A stretch of 64,000 bases of DNA from Insolitispirillum peregrinum (GTDB lineage Bacteria > Pseudomonadota > Alphaproteobacteria > Rhodospirillales > Rhodospirillaceae): assembly GCF_042665255.1 (NCBI RefSeq), contig NZ_JBHTCD010000025.1, one strand, 5' to 3'. The position numbers were made by a program, and so were the translations under genes. This document shows positions 48,608-57,853 of the stretch, piece by piece. How positions within the stretch are numbered: position 1 is the stretch's first letter; each line of letters begins with the position of its first letter. Below the pieces are notes generated by a model. The model made no database searches. It was not told where the DNA came from and saw only the letters and a list, made by a program, of their open reading frames with translations.

Positions 48608-49971
48608 GCGCGCCGTACCCGTACTCGTCGATCAAGGCCCGTCTGCTCATTCCCTTGCTGGCGATCTTGCTGGCCGGAACCTTTGCGCTGGCGGTGGCCG
48701 CCGCGCCCTATAGCCGCAAGGCGGTCGATTCCGTCTATGACCTGTTGCTGGCCGGGGCGGTGTTGCAGATTGGCGAGCGGGTGCAGGTCGATGATGGCGA
48801 GGTGGTGGTTGATCTGCCGGGATCGGCGTTCGAGTTGCTGGCACTGGCCCGCGAAGACCGGGTGTTTTACCGCATCCTGTCGCCGGATGGGCGGACGGTG
48901 ACCGGAGATGATGTGCTGCCCGAACCGGTGCGCCATCTGACCCCAGGCAAGCCGGTGTTCTATAATTCGTCGGTGCTGGGCAGTCCGGTGAGGGTGGCGG
49001 CGCTGCGGCGGGAGATGGCCGAGCGGTCACTGTCCGGCCCGGTGCTGGTGCTGGTGGCGCAGACGATGCAGGCCCGCGATGATCTGGCCGAAACCCTGTG
49101 GCGTGGGTCATTGGTGGCGATTGGTCTGGTCTGCCTGCTGATCCTGCTGCTGAGTGCGCTGGCGGTGCGGGTGGCGTTGCGTCCGTTGGCCTCGATTGAT
49201 CAGGCGTTGCTGGCGAAAAACCCGCGCGACCTGTCGCCGCTGGTGATCGAGGCTCCGGCAGAACTGACCCACACCGTTTCGGCCATCAACCAGTTTCTTG
49301 ACCGCCTGCGCACCCAGGTCAACAGCACCCAGAGCTTTATCGCCGATGTCAGCCACCAGTTGCGCACCGCCATTACCGCCATCCGGGCGCAGGCCGAACT
49401 GGCCGCCGAGGAAGACGACCCGCAGCGTCTGCGGCTGCTGGCGGCGCGCATTCACAAGCGCTCGGTCGGGCTGGGGCGGCTGTCGTCACAGATTCTCAAC
49501 CGGGCGATGGTCATTCACCGGGCCGATGCGGTGCCGCTGATTCCGCTTGATCTGCGGGCGCTGGCGCTGAATGTCGATGATCTTGACCATGCGCCGCTGC
49601 CAAAGGACGAAGTGCTGGTGGCGGGCGACCCGGTGAGTCTGGAAGAAGCCCTCAACAACCTGATCAGCAATGCACTACGCTATGGGCAGCCGCCGTTTGC
49701 GGTGCGGGTGTGGCAGGATGATCAGGCCGACCGCGCCTGTCTGGCGGTGCGCGACCACGGGCAGGGCATACCGCCCGAGCACTGGGAGCAGGCAGGCGAG
49801 CGGTTCAACCGCATCGGGCAGGGCGGAGCCGAAAGCGCCGGGCTGGGGCTGGCAATCGTCAAGGCGGTGGCCGAGGCCCATCAGGGAAGCCTGCTGATCC
49901 AGCGGGGAGACGACGGAGGCTTTGAGATCGGCATGAGCATCCCGTTGTTGCACGAGGAGCCTCTGGCATGA
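48604..49971 (+). CDS. tctE: TctE-type sensor histidine kinase
   Basis: A 455-residue membrane kinase. Helix 1 (about 12-35) and helix 2 (about 163-187) enclose a periplasmic sensor domain of the 2CSK_N type. The phospho-acceptor is H251 (FIADVSHQLRT). N-box NNLISNALRYG and G-box AGLGLAIVKAVAEAH follow. It would sense the tricarboxylate, directly or through the binding protein encoded next, whose ATG overlaps the stop by 4 nt. Confidence 0.9.
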   Translation: MSAPYPYSSIKARLLIPLLAILLAGTFALAVAAAPYSRKAVDSVYDLLLAGAVLQIGERVQVDDGEVVVDLPGSAFELLALAREDRVFYRILSPDGRTVTGDDVLPEPVRHLTPGKPVFYNSSVLGSPVRVAALRREMAERSLSGPVLVLVAQTMQARDDLAETLWRGSLVAIGLVCLLILLLSALAVRVALRPLASIDQALLAKNPRDLSPLVIEAPAELTHTVSAINQFLDRLRTQVNSTQSFIADVSHQLRTAITAIRAQAELAAEEDDPQRLRLLAARIHKRSVGLGRLSSQILNRAMVIHRADAVPLIPLDLRALALNVDDLDHAPLPKDEVLVAGDPVSLEEALNNLISNALRYGQPPFAVRVWQDDQADRACLAVRDHGQGIPPEHWEQAGERFNRIGQGGAESAGLGLAIVKAVAEAHQGSLLIQRGDDGGFEIGMSIPLLHEEPLA

Positions 49972-51086
49972 TCGCCCGCCTGTCTCTGGTCTGCGGGGTT
50001 CTGGCCGCGCTGTTCGCACCGTCGTTGTTGCGGGCCGAACAGCCGGTGCTGCCGCTGGCCCTGCCGTCACTGGAACGGTCGTCGGTCAGTGGGCATCTGC
50101 GCATCCTGTCGGCCACTGACGCCGACATGATCGAGCCGCTGTTGCAGGGGTTCCGGCACCGTTATCCCGACATTACCGTTGAGTATGTCGAATATGACCA
50201 GTCGCAGGATCTGAATCGCGATGTGCAAACCGCCTGTCGCCAGCATATGCCGCTGGCCGACCTGATCATCAATTCGGCGATTGATTTGCAGGTCAAGCTG
50301 GTGAACGGCGGCTGTGCCCAGCGGCAGAGCCTGCGGGCGGTGTTGCCAGAGTGGGCCAGATGGCGCGATGAACTGTATGGCCTGACTTATGAGCCGGTGG
50401 TGATCGCCTATCGCAAAAGCGCCTTTCCGGCGGGCAATCCGCCGCGCAGCCGGTTCGAGATGCTGGACCTGATGCGCCATGACCCCGCCCTGTATTATGG
50501 CCGGGTCGGGACCTACGACATCCGGTCGTCGGGGGCCGGCTATCTGTTCATGACCCTGGACGCCACACAGGCCAGCACCTTTGGCCGGATGATGGAAAGC
50601 CTCGCCCGTTCGCAGGCCCGGCTGGTCTGTTGCAGTGCGCAGGTGCTGGACGGATTACAGGATGGCTCGCTCAGTCTGGGCTACAACATCCTCGGGGCCT
50701 ATGCCCTCGACCGCCAGCGCAAGGGCGGCAGTGAGATCGGGATCGTCTTCCCCGAAGACTACACGCTGGTGTTCACCCGTACTGCCTTTGTCTACAAATT
50801 CGCCAGCAATCCCGCGGCGGCGGCGGCCTTCATCGACTTTGCCCTGTCCGACGAAGGTCGACGCATCTCGCGCGAGGAAACCACCCTGCTGAACCCGATC
50901 GACGGCGAGCCTGCCTTGCGGGTACTGTACGGTCTGGCCCCCGATGCGCCGCTGCGCCTGCGCCCGATCGAGATTTCCCCCGCCCTGCTGCTGGGGCAGG
51001 ACCAGCAAAAGCGCCGCCATCTGCTGAAGGAATGGCTGGCGGCGCTGCACGAGATTGCCAGTGAGGGGTCGGGGGAGGGGCCGTAA
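49968..51086 (+). CDS. Periplasmic substrate-binding protein linked to tctDE
   Basis: A 372-residue protein with signal peptide 1-23 (ending PSLLRA) and an ABC type 2 periplasmic-binding fold: HLRILSATDADMIEPLLQGFRHRYPDI and VEYVEYD at the N-terminal lobe, and AAAFIDFALSDEGRRIS near the end. No ABC permease or ATPase is nearby. Overlap with tctE (ATGA) suggests that it presents a ligand to the kinase rather than feeding a transporter. The ligand is unknown. Confidence 0.83.
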   Translation: MIARLSLVCGVLAALFAPSLLRAEQPVLPLALPSLERSSVSGHLRILSATDADMIEPLLQGFRHRYPDITVEYVEYDQSQDLNRDVQTACRQHMPLADLIINSAIDLQVKLVNGGCAQRQSLRAVLPEWARWRDELYGLTYEPVVIAYRKSAFPAGNPPRSRFEMLDLMRHDPALYYGRVGTYDIRSSGAGYLFMTLDATQASTFGRMMESLARSQARLVCCSAQVLDGLQDGSLSLGYNILGAYALDRQRKGGSEIGIVFPEDYTLVFTRTAFVYKFASNPAAAAAFIDFALSDEGRRISREETTLLNPIDGEPALRVLYGLAPDAPLRLRPIEISPALLLGQDQQKRRHLLKEWLAALHEIASEGSGEGP

Positions 51087-51104
51087 GCGCAAAACTGGTC
51101 TCTT

Positions 51105-51794
51105 TTATTTTTTGGTGGCAGGCGGGTCGGGGGGAAAGCCCCCGTTGTCCAGAACATGGATGAGCCGGGTTGCCATCGCTTTGGTATCGCCACCTCCTTC
51201 CGAGGCCTTGAGGAGATACTGGCGGGCCTGTACATCATCTCTGGTTACGCCTCGCCCTTGTGCATAGGCGACTCCAAGAAGCAGGGAGGCTGCCGGAAGA
51301 CCTCGGTCGGAAGCCTTTTTGAACCACTTCATGGCTTCGGGGTCGTCTCGTGGCACCATCTCACTGTCGGTGTAGAGCAACCCCAACTGCATCATTGAGT
51401 TCGCGTCATCCTGTTCTGCTGCCTTGCGATACCAGTAAATGCTCTGGGTGATATCCTGTGGCAGGCCATAGCGGCCGACGCTGTACATGGATGCCAATGA
51501 TGTCATGCTGCTGATGTTGCCTTGATCGGCAGCCTTCCGTATCAAGGAAAGTGCCTGAGCGACGTCTTGGGGGACACCTCTTCCACCCGTCAAATATATT
51601 GCTCCAAGTTTTGCTTGTGCCTCGGGATTTTCTTGCTCTGCAAGTGGTTGGAGCTGGGCGACCGCAGTTGGATAGTCGTTCTGCTGATAGGCAGCTACGC
51701 CCTCTTCCAGTTGGCCGGCAATGACCATGTCCGTGCGGAAGGAAAGGGACAGGGCAAGTAGCACCAGAGCCGCCAGTTTCTGTGTTTTGGTCAT
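51105..51794 (-). CDS. Sel1-repeat (TPR-like) exported protein
   Basis: A 229-residue protein with signal peptide of about 26 residues (ending DMVIA). Four to five Sel1-like repeats follow, for example KLGAIYLTGGRGVPQDVAQAL and GVAYAQGRGVTRDDVQARQYL. Such repeats bind other proteins in the periplasm. The start at 51794 follows GGGGAAGAAA. It is convergent with the tctDE operon and about 170 nt from tRNA-Phe. No specific partner is suggested. Confidence 0.85.
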   Translation of the reverse strand: MTKTQKLAALVLLALSLSFRTDMVIAGQLEEGVAAYQQNDYPTAVAQLQPLAEQENPEAQAKLGAIYLTGGRGVPQDVAQALSLIRKAADQGNISSMTSLASMYSVGRYGLPQDITQSIYWYRKAAEQDDANSMMQLGLLYTDSEMVPRDDPEAMKWFKKASDRGLPAASLLLGVAYAQGRGVTRDDVQARQYLLKASEGGGDTKAMATRLIHVLDNGGFPPDPPATKK

Positions 51795-51960
51795 TTTCTT
51801 CCCCACCAGGTCGTATTACGCGGGTGGGAGAATACAATCTCAGGGTTGATTGGGCGATAATTTTTCTCTTCTGTGGACTGCGGTTGCACGTCACCAATGC
51901 AAGGTCCGCCCAAGGTTATGGAACGGTTTTTGGAAACAGGATGGACAAGCCCAAATGGAA

Positions 51961-51990
51961 AACCCCCGAAACCTTTCGGTTTCGAGGGTT
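51961..51990 (-). terminator. Terminator of tRNA-Phe
   Basis: On the minus strand a 13-bp stem (arms 51961-51973 and 51978-51990, one mismatch) around a GAAA loop is followed by TTTTCC. It lies 5 nt after the tRNA. Confidence 0.85.
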
Positions 51991-51995
51991 CAGAG

Positions 51996-52071
51996 TGGTG
52001 CCCCGGGGCGGATTCGAACCACCGACACTGCGATTTTCAGTCGCATGCTCTACCAACTGAGCTACCAGGGC
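51996..52071 (-). tRNA. tRNA-Phe (GAA)
   Basis: A 76-nt cloverleaf on the minus strand from GCCCTGGTAGCTCAGTTGG to an encoded CCA. The anticodon loop CTGAAAA gives GAA. One G-T pair occurs in the acceptor stem. Confidence 0.96.
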
Positions 52072-52125
52072 CCTTGTGACTGACGGTGCTGCGTTTTCCG
52101 CTGCATCGTCATCGTCGGAGGCCAG

Positions 52126-52155
52126 CTTATAAAAGGTATTCTGCTGGTCTGGCAA
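52126..52155 (-). promoter_or_regulatory. Promoter of tRNA-Phe
   Basis: On the minus strand TTGCCA (52150-52155), an 18-nt spacer and TATAAG (52126-52131), about 55 nt before the tRNA. Upstream lie two A-rich tracts (TTGCAAAAAAG and CTGCAAAAAACC) that look like an UP element. The rest of the 319-nt spacer to 52390 has no gene. Confidence 0.6.
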
Positions 52156-52299
52156 GAGGTTTTTTGCAGAAGGGAGAACTTTTTTGCAAGACGGTCGGCG
52201 ATGAACGCCCTGATCCCCATATCTGACGGGCTCCGTTATATCCTTAGGCGTAGCAGTACTTTTCAGCTTATTTTCGAGGGCTGGTTCCGCTTATAAAAT

Positions 52300-52333
52300 A
52301 GGTATGCGTCATTGCATACAATCGTATATACCT
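52300..52333. promoter_or_regulatory. Nested inverted repeats upstream of the phosphorelay operon
   Basis: AGGTAT (52300-52305) and ATACCT (52328-52333) enclose GTATGC/GCATAC (52302-52307 and 52314-52319). It lies about 60-90 nt before the start of the sensor gene and may be an operator. Confidence 0.4.
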
Positions 52334-52390
52334 CAGGGGCCTTCCCGTCTTGCCTGTTCCTTCATTGACCACCCTTACCTTGTGGCCTGC

Positions 52391-53743
52391 ATGCTCATTC
52401 GCCTGATCAACCATCGGCTGACCATTGCCCTGACCGTGTGCTCCCTTGCCGCTCTGGCATCGTTGGGGGTGGCGGAGCATTTCCGCACGGCCGAAGAGCA
52501 GGCGGTTGCCGATGGCTATCGCGCGCGCGCGCTGAGTGACAGCCTGCTGCACGGGCTGATTGCCCTGCGCAGCGATGCCCGGGCCTATGCCGTGACCGGC
52601 AACGAATGGTACCGGGGGGCCTATCTGGCCGAACTGAAACAGACGAACCTGCGCGATCAGGCGCTGGAGGACCTGCGGGCCATGGGGCTGGTCCCGGCGG
52701 AAGAAGAACTTCTGTTGCGGGAACATCAACTGGCCTCCCGCGTCATGCTGCTGGAACGGCAGGCGATCGGGATGGTGCGTGATCGTGCCCAGCAAACGGC
52801 GATGACGCTCTTGTACGATGAAGAGTACGAGCGATCGATCACCGAGGCGCAGGATGCGCTTGAACAGTTCAACACCATGATTTCCGAACGCCTTGCCCTG
52901 CGCGAACATCAGGCACGGAATGCAGCAGATTACGGGTTGCTGGGGGCACTGGCACTCGGTGCCATCAATATGGCCTTGCTGTTGCTGGCAACGCTGTTTT
53001 TCTATCGCCAGCAGGTCATCCGGCCAATGACCGAACTGCTGGAAGATATCGCGGCGACCGAACATTCTCCGACCGCGCTGTTTCGCAACCGCCACCTGTC
53101 GAATGAAATTGGCGATGTGGTCCGGGCGGTACAGCGCTATCACACGGCGGCGCAGGAGGTCAAAGACCTGCGCTGGCTGGCCGATGGCAAGGCGTCGCTT
53201 CTGGCCCGTTGTCAGGAAGCACAGACGATATCGGTCTTTGCCGAGCGGCTGGCCAGCGGGTTGGGGCGGGCGCTGGACTGTGGCGTGGTGGTGATTCACC
53301 TGCAGGCCGAAAGGACAAAGCGTTTCCAGCCCGCCGGAGCCTTTGGCAAGGCGCTGGAGACCATTGCCCTGCAGGAGAGTCCGTTGGTCCGCCAGTGCCT
53401 GCAAGACGGGCAGGACCTGTATCTGGAAAACCTGCCGGACGGATACATGCAGATTACCTCCGGGACCGGCGACTGTGTGCCGCGCGGGCTGTACCTGTTT
53501 CCCTTGAAGCGGGGCCGCAAAGACCTGGCGGTGATCGAGGTGGCGGTCTTGCAGCCGTTGACCGGGCTCCAGAAAACGCTGGTGCGGGATGGCGCGCTGT
53601 CCTTGTTGCCCTTGCTGGAACGTTTGTCGGTGGTGCAGGCTGGGGCACAGGCCGGACTGCCGTCACCCCTGAACGGGATCCAGCGGGACATTCCCCCGGA
53701 TGCAGGGCCAGTGACAGGCTCCGCACAGATGATACGACAGTAA
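52391..53743 (+). CDS. Kinase-less membrane sensor with HAMP and GAF domains
   Basis: A 450-residue protein. Two membrane helices (about 8-27 and 183-205) enclose a helical periplasmic bundle with EYERSITEAQDALEQFN. A HAMP-like linker and a GAF domain (about 280-425) follow, and the chain ends without any kinase or receiver domain. The GAF resembles that of the next gene: LENLPDGYMQITSGTG compares with LELPDDYVRISSGVGS there. The start is uncertain because no ribosome site precedes 52391; in-frame starts reach back to 52304. It lies 9 nt before the hybrid kinase gene and may act as its co-sensor. Confidence 0.72.
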   Translation: MLIRLINHRLTIALTVCSLAALASLGVAEHFRTAEEQAVADGYRARALSDSLLHGLIALRSDARAYAVTGNEWYRGAYLAELKQTNLRDQALEDLRAMGLVPAEEELLLREHQLASRVMLLERQAIGMVRDRAQQTAMTLLYDEEYERSITEAQDALEQFNTMISERLALREHQARNAADYGLLGALALGAINMALLLLATLFFYRQQVIRPMTELLEDIAATEHSPTALFRNRHLSNEIGDVVRAVQRYHTAAQEVKDLRWLADGKASLLARCQEAQTISVFAERLASGLGRALDCGVVVIHLQAERTKRFQPAGAFGKALETIALQESPLVRQCLQDGQDLYLENLPDGYMQITSGTGDCVPRGLYLFPLKRGRKDLAVIEVAVLQPLTGLQKTLVRDGALSLLPLLERLSVVQAGAQAGLPSPLNGIQRDIPPDAGPVTGSAQMIRQ

Positions 53744-53752
53744 GAGACCAGA

Positions 53753-56700
53753 ATGACCCGACAGCTTCCACACATTCCTCTGGTCCGCAAACTGACGATC
53801 GTTCAGCGGGTGTTTGTCTTCAGCGGCTTGCTGATTGTCGGCCTGCTGGCGATGATCTTTTTGCAGCAATGGTATGCCAGCCGCCTGTCGGTCGCCACCG
53901 AGACCCTGTACAAACAGGATCAGGCGGCGGTGATGTCCGTGCGCGATGCGATGAAATCGTTGCAGGAAAGCCAGGGGATTGTGCTCGGTGCGATTGCCAG
54001 CGCGCAGGACCTGCGGCAGGGTCACGTGACACAGGGGCTGAACGAAGGGGACCGAGCCTTTACCGCCAGCATGGCCACCTTGCGCAGCTATTACAGCGGA
54101 CCACGGGAATGGCTGGTCGAGGCCGAAGGGCTGCACCGCGAGATGGTGGCCTATCGGTCGGTGGCGCTGGACCTGATCCGCGCGGGCCGGTTTGCCGATG
54201 CATCGCAGCACATGGGCGAGGAAGCCCTGAACAATCCCCATGCTGCCTTGCTGGCCCGGCTGGAGGAAATCAAGCGCGACGCCCAGCAACGCTTTGACCA
54301 GCATTTCGTTGCCTTGCGCGAGCTGGAGGAGCAGCAGAGATCAACCCTGACCTCGGCAGCCGTTGGTGGGGTGATCATCCTGTCCACCCTGTCGTTGCTG
54401 TTTACCCTGTCGATCCGTCGTCCCTTGCAGGAATTGCAGGACGGGATCACCCGGATCGCCGAGGAAGGTCTGGAAACCGAGCTGCCCTGTCTGGAGCGGC
54501 TTGATGAAATCGGCGACATCAGCCGCTCTCTGGCGGGCCTGCGTGATGTGTACCGCGACATGGAAATCCAGCGATGGGTGACCGCGCATCTGGCGACCAT
54601 TGCCACACACCTGCAGCAATCGACCAGCCTGACCCAGCTTGGAGCGCGCTTGCTGTCCGAAATCGCGCCATTGATGGGGATCGGGTACGGTGTCTTCTAT
54701 CGGGCGGACCCGCAGAGCCGCACGTTGACATTGCAGGCCAGCTATGCCATGCGGGAGCGCAAGGCCCTCAATCAGACCATCCGCTTTGGCGACGGGCTGG
54801 CCGGGCAGGTTGCGCTGGAAGGTCTGCCGATCACCCTGCTCGAATTGCCGGATGATTATGTGAGGATCAGTTCCGGTGTGGGCAGTGGGGTTCCGCGCTG
54901 TGTCATTGCCATCCCGGTGATGCATCTGGAGCAAATCCTGGGGGTGATCGAACTGGCGACCTTTTCGCCGATGACCGCCCCGGCACAGGCGTTGCTGGAT
55001 GCGCTGGCACCGCTGGTGGCGATGAACATGGAAATCCTTGAACGGACCATGCACCAGCAACGCCTGCTGGAGGAATCACAGCAACAGGCGTCTCGTCTCG
55101 AAGAACAGGCGACCGCCTTGCAGGTCCAGCAACAGGAGCTGCTCGATACCGAAACCTGGTTCCGGGCAATCATTGAATCGGCCCCGGTCGGGATGCTGGT
55201 GATTGATGGCGACGGAGTGATTTGCCTCAGCAATCAGCAGGTTGACATCATGTTCGGCTATCAGGCAGGCGAACTGATCGGACAAAAGATCGAGGTTCTG
55301 GTCCCGATGGGCGCCCGCTCGGGTCATGATGGCCTGCGTCAGCGGTACGCCGAAGATGGCCGTCCACGCCAGATGGGCAGTGACACCGGAGAGCTGCACG
55401 GCCTGCGCAAGGATGGCAGCGAGTTTCCGGTACAGGTCGGGCTGTCGCGCCTGCCGGTGGTTGGCGGGCGTCATCGTGCCGTCTGTGCGTCGGTCTATGA
55501 CATCAGCCAGCAGATGGAAGCACAACGGGCTCTGGCCCATGCCCGTGACGAGGCCGAGCAGGCGGTGAAGGTCAAGAGCGACTTTCTCGCCAACATGAGC
55601 CATGAAATCCGCACGCCGATGAATGCCATCATCGGCATGTCGCACCTGACCATGAACACCGACCTGTCGGCCCGCCAGCGGGATTATGTCGAAAAAATCC
55701 TGCGGTCGGGCAAGCACCTGCTGGGGATCATCAACGACATTCTCGACGTGTCCAAAATCGAGGCCGGCAAGCTGGACATCGAGGCGGTGGACTTCGAGCT
55801 TGATGGCATTCTGGAAAATGTTGCCAACCTGATCAGTGAAAAGGCCGTCTCCAAGGGCTTGGAGCTGTGCTTTGACGTGGCCCCCGATGTCCCGACCAGC
55901 CTGATTGGTGATCCGCTGCGGTTGGGGCAAATCCTGATCAACTATGGCAACAACGCCGTCAAGTTCACCGAAAAGGGCGAAATCACCGTTTCCGTGCAGG
56001 TGATCGAGCGCAATGATCAATCGGTCCTGCTGCATTTCGGGGTGCGGGATACCGGTATCGGACTGGATGACGAGCAGATGTCCCGCTTGTTCCAGTCGTT
56101 CCAGCAGGCCGACAGCTCGACCACCCGCAAGTATGGCGGGACTGGTCTGGGGTTGGCGATCAGCAAAAACCTTGCCCGCTTGATGGGCGGGGATGTCGGG
56201 GTGGAAAGCAGGGTCGGGGATGGCAGCCTGTTCTGGTTCACCGCTCGTCTGGGCATTGGCAAGGGGCGGCGGTCCAGCCTGATACCGGCCGAAGACCTGC
56301 GTCATCGCAAGGTGCTGGTGGTCGATGACAACGACAGCGCCCGGACGATCATGGAAAACCTGCTGTCCGGCATGACCTTTTCGACGTCGGTGGCCTGTGA
56401 CGGGGCAGAGGCATTGCGCAAGGTGATTGCCGCCGACCAGGGAGGCGAGCCTTACGAGGTTCTGTTCCTCGACTGGCAGATGCCGATCATGGATGGCATC
56501 GAAGTGGCTCGCCGCCTGAAAGCCGAGACCCTGCGCCAGCCGCCGCACATCATTCTGGTGACCGCCCACGGGCGCGAAGATGTGATGCGGCAGGCAGACT
56601 CACTGGGAATCCGCCATATCATCCTCAAGCCGGTCAACGCGTCCTTGTTGTTTGATACAGTCAGCCGGCTGCTGGTACCCCATGGGCATGATCAGGACAC

Positions 56701-57829
56701 TGCACTGGTGTCACGGGGCTATGGCCCGATGGCCGTCGAGCGGTCGGCGCAGGAACGCCTGCAGGGGGCGAAGATTCTGCTGGTCGAAGACAACGATCTC
56801 AATCAGCAGGTCGCCTGTGGTGTGCTGGCGACCTTTGGGGTCGAGGTCGATGTGGCCGATGACGGTCTGCAAGGGTTGGAAAAGCTGGCTGCCCAGTCGT
56901 ACGATCTGGTATTGATGGACATGCAGATGCCGGTGATGGACGGTTTGACCGCCACACGGGAAATCCGCCGCAATCGCCGTTTTGATACACTGCCGATCAT
57001 TGCCATGACCGCCAATGCGATGGCATCCGATCGTGACCAGTGTCTGGCCGCCGGGATGAATGATCATCTGGCCAAGCCGATCGAGCCAAACCAGATGGTC
57101 GAGGTGCTGGCGCGCTGGTTGCCTGAGCGCCCGCTTGCAGAAACCGCTCCGGCTGCGCCGGTGGCGGCTGTCGCGCAAACCCCGGAACAGGTCTTGTGGA
57201 CCCGTTTGCAGGGTATTCACGGGTTGAACAGTGTGGATGGCTTGCGACGGGTGATGGGACAGCACGGGTTGTACCTGACGCTGCTGCGCTCGTTCCTGAA
57301 AACACAGGATGACCTGATGGCCTCGTTGCGGCAGGCCGTTCGGAGCAGTGACTGGGCCGCTGCAAAGCTGCAGGCCCACACCCTGAAAGGGGTCAGTGGC
57401 AACATCGGAGCCGAGAGCATCAACGCGCTGGCAAGCCAGCTGGAGGCCAGGATCAGGGATTTGGCCGATGGAAAGCAAGATGGCTGGAGCGACACGTCGT
57501 TGTTGTCCGAACTGGAAAAAGCCATGGAGGCTCTGGTATTGGCCTTGCAGGCGGTTCTGGTGGCCGGGGATCTGGATGATGTTGCCGCGATTGATGAACC
57601 GGTTGATTGTATGGGCATTTTCCAGCAGCTTGCCGACCTGTTGCAGGGGGATGATGCTGAAACGGTCGATTTCCTGGTCGACCACCGGGCAGAATTAACC
57701 CGTTGTCTTGGTCTGGATGTTTATGATCAAATCCGGCGAGGTGTTGAAGATTACGATTTCCCGGCTGCATTGCAGGCCTTGCAACGGGTGATGGCGGCGA
57801 AAAACAGCCCGTTGTCCCCTGTATCCTGA
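53753..57829 (+). CDS. Hybrid sensor histidine kinase (HAMP-GAF-PAS-HisKA-HATPase-REC-REC-HPt)
   Basis: A 1358-residue multi-domain kinase. Order: membrane helix (about 20-37), periplasmic helical bundle, second helix (about 197-218), HAMP (to about 270), GAF (about 300-440), coiled coil, PAS (about 465-590, AIIESAPVGMLVIDGDGV), HisKA with H617 (FLANMSHEIRTPMN), HATPase (NNAVKFT, DTGIGL, GGTGLGLAIS), receiver 1 with D907 (LFLDWQMPIMDG), receiver 2 with D1056 (LVLMDMQMPVMDG) and an HPt domain with H1209 (LQAHTLKGVSGN). All phospho-relay residues are present. The phosphate probably ends on the HD-GYP regulator encoded 24 nt downstream. Confidence 0.92.
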   Translation: MTRQLPHIPLVRKLTIVQRVFVFSGLLIVGLLAMIFLQQWYASRLSVATETLYKQDQAAVMSVRDAMKSLQESQGIVLGAIASAQDLRQGHVTQGLNEGDRAFTASMATLRSYYSGPREWLVEAEGLHREMVAYRSVALDLIRAGRFADASQHMGEEALNNPHAALLARLEEIKRDAQQRFDQHFVALRELEEQQRSTLTSAAVGGVIILSTLSLLFTLSIRRPLQELQDGITRIAEEGLETELPCLERLDEIGDISRSLAGLRDVYRDMEIQRWVTAHLATIATHLQQSTSLTQLGARLLSEIAPLMGIGYGVFYRADPQSRTLTLQASYAMRERKALNQTIRFGDGLAGQVALEGLPITLLELPDDYVRISSGVGSGVPRCVIAIPVMHLEQILGVIELATFSPMTAPAQALLDALAPLVAMNMEILERTMHQQRLLEESQQQASRLEEQATALQVQQQELLDTETWFRAIIESAPVGMLVIDGDGVICLSNQQVDIMFGYQAGELIGQKIEVLVPMGARSGHDGLRQRYAEDGRPRQMGSDTGELHGLRKDGSEFPVQVGLSRLPVVGGRHRAVCASVYDISQQMEAQRALAHARDEAEQAVKVKSDFLANMSHEIRTPMNAIIGMSHLTMNTDLSARQRDYVEKILRSGKHLLGIINDILDVSKIEAGKLDIEAVDFELDGILENVANLISEKAVSKGLELCFDVAPDVPTSLIGDPLRLGQILINYGNNAVKFTEKGEITVSVQVIERNDQSVLLHFGVRDTGIGLDDEQMSRLFQSFQQADSSTTRKYGGTGLGLAISKNLARLMGGDVGVESRVGDGSLFWFTARLGIGKGRRSSLIPAEDLRHRKVLVVDDNDSARTIMENLLSGMTFSTSVACDGAEALRKVIAADQGGEPYEVLFLDWQMPIMDGIEVARRLKAETLRQPPHIILVTAHGREDVMRQADSLGIRHIILKPVNASLLFDTVSRLLVPHGHDQDTALVSRGYGPMAVERSAQERLQGAKILLVEDNDLNQQVACGVLATFGVEVDVADDGLQGLEKLAAQSYDLVLMDMQMPVMDGLTATREIRRNRRFDTLPIIAMTANAMASDRDQCLAAGMNDHLAKPIEPNQMVEVLARWLPERPLAETAPAAPVAAVAQTPEQVLWTRLQGIHGLNSVDGLRRVMGQHGLYLTLLRSFLKTQDDLMASLRQAVRSSDWAAAKLQAHTLKGVSGNIGAESINALASQLEARIRDLADGKQDGWSDTSLLSELEKAMEALVLALQAVLVAGDLDDVAAIDEPVDCMGIFQQLADLLQGDDAETVDFLVDHRAELTRCLGLDVYDQIRRGVEDYDFPAALQALQRVMAAKNSPLSPVS

Positions 57830-57853
57830 TTGGTGCCCAAAGGAGCGTTCCGC

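Noticed and set aside
52304..52390. Longer N-terminus of the kinase-less sensor from ATG 52304
   Set aside because: It would place 29 non-hydrophobic residues, translated from the inverted repeats, before the first membrane helix; no ribosome site supports it.
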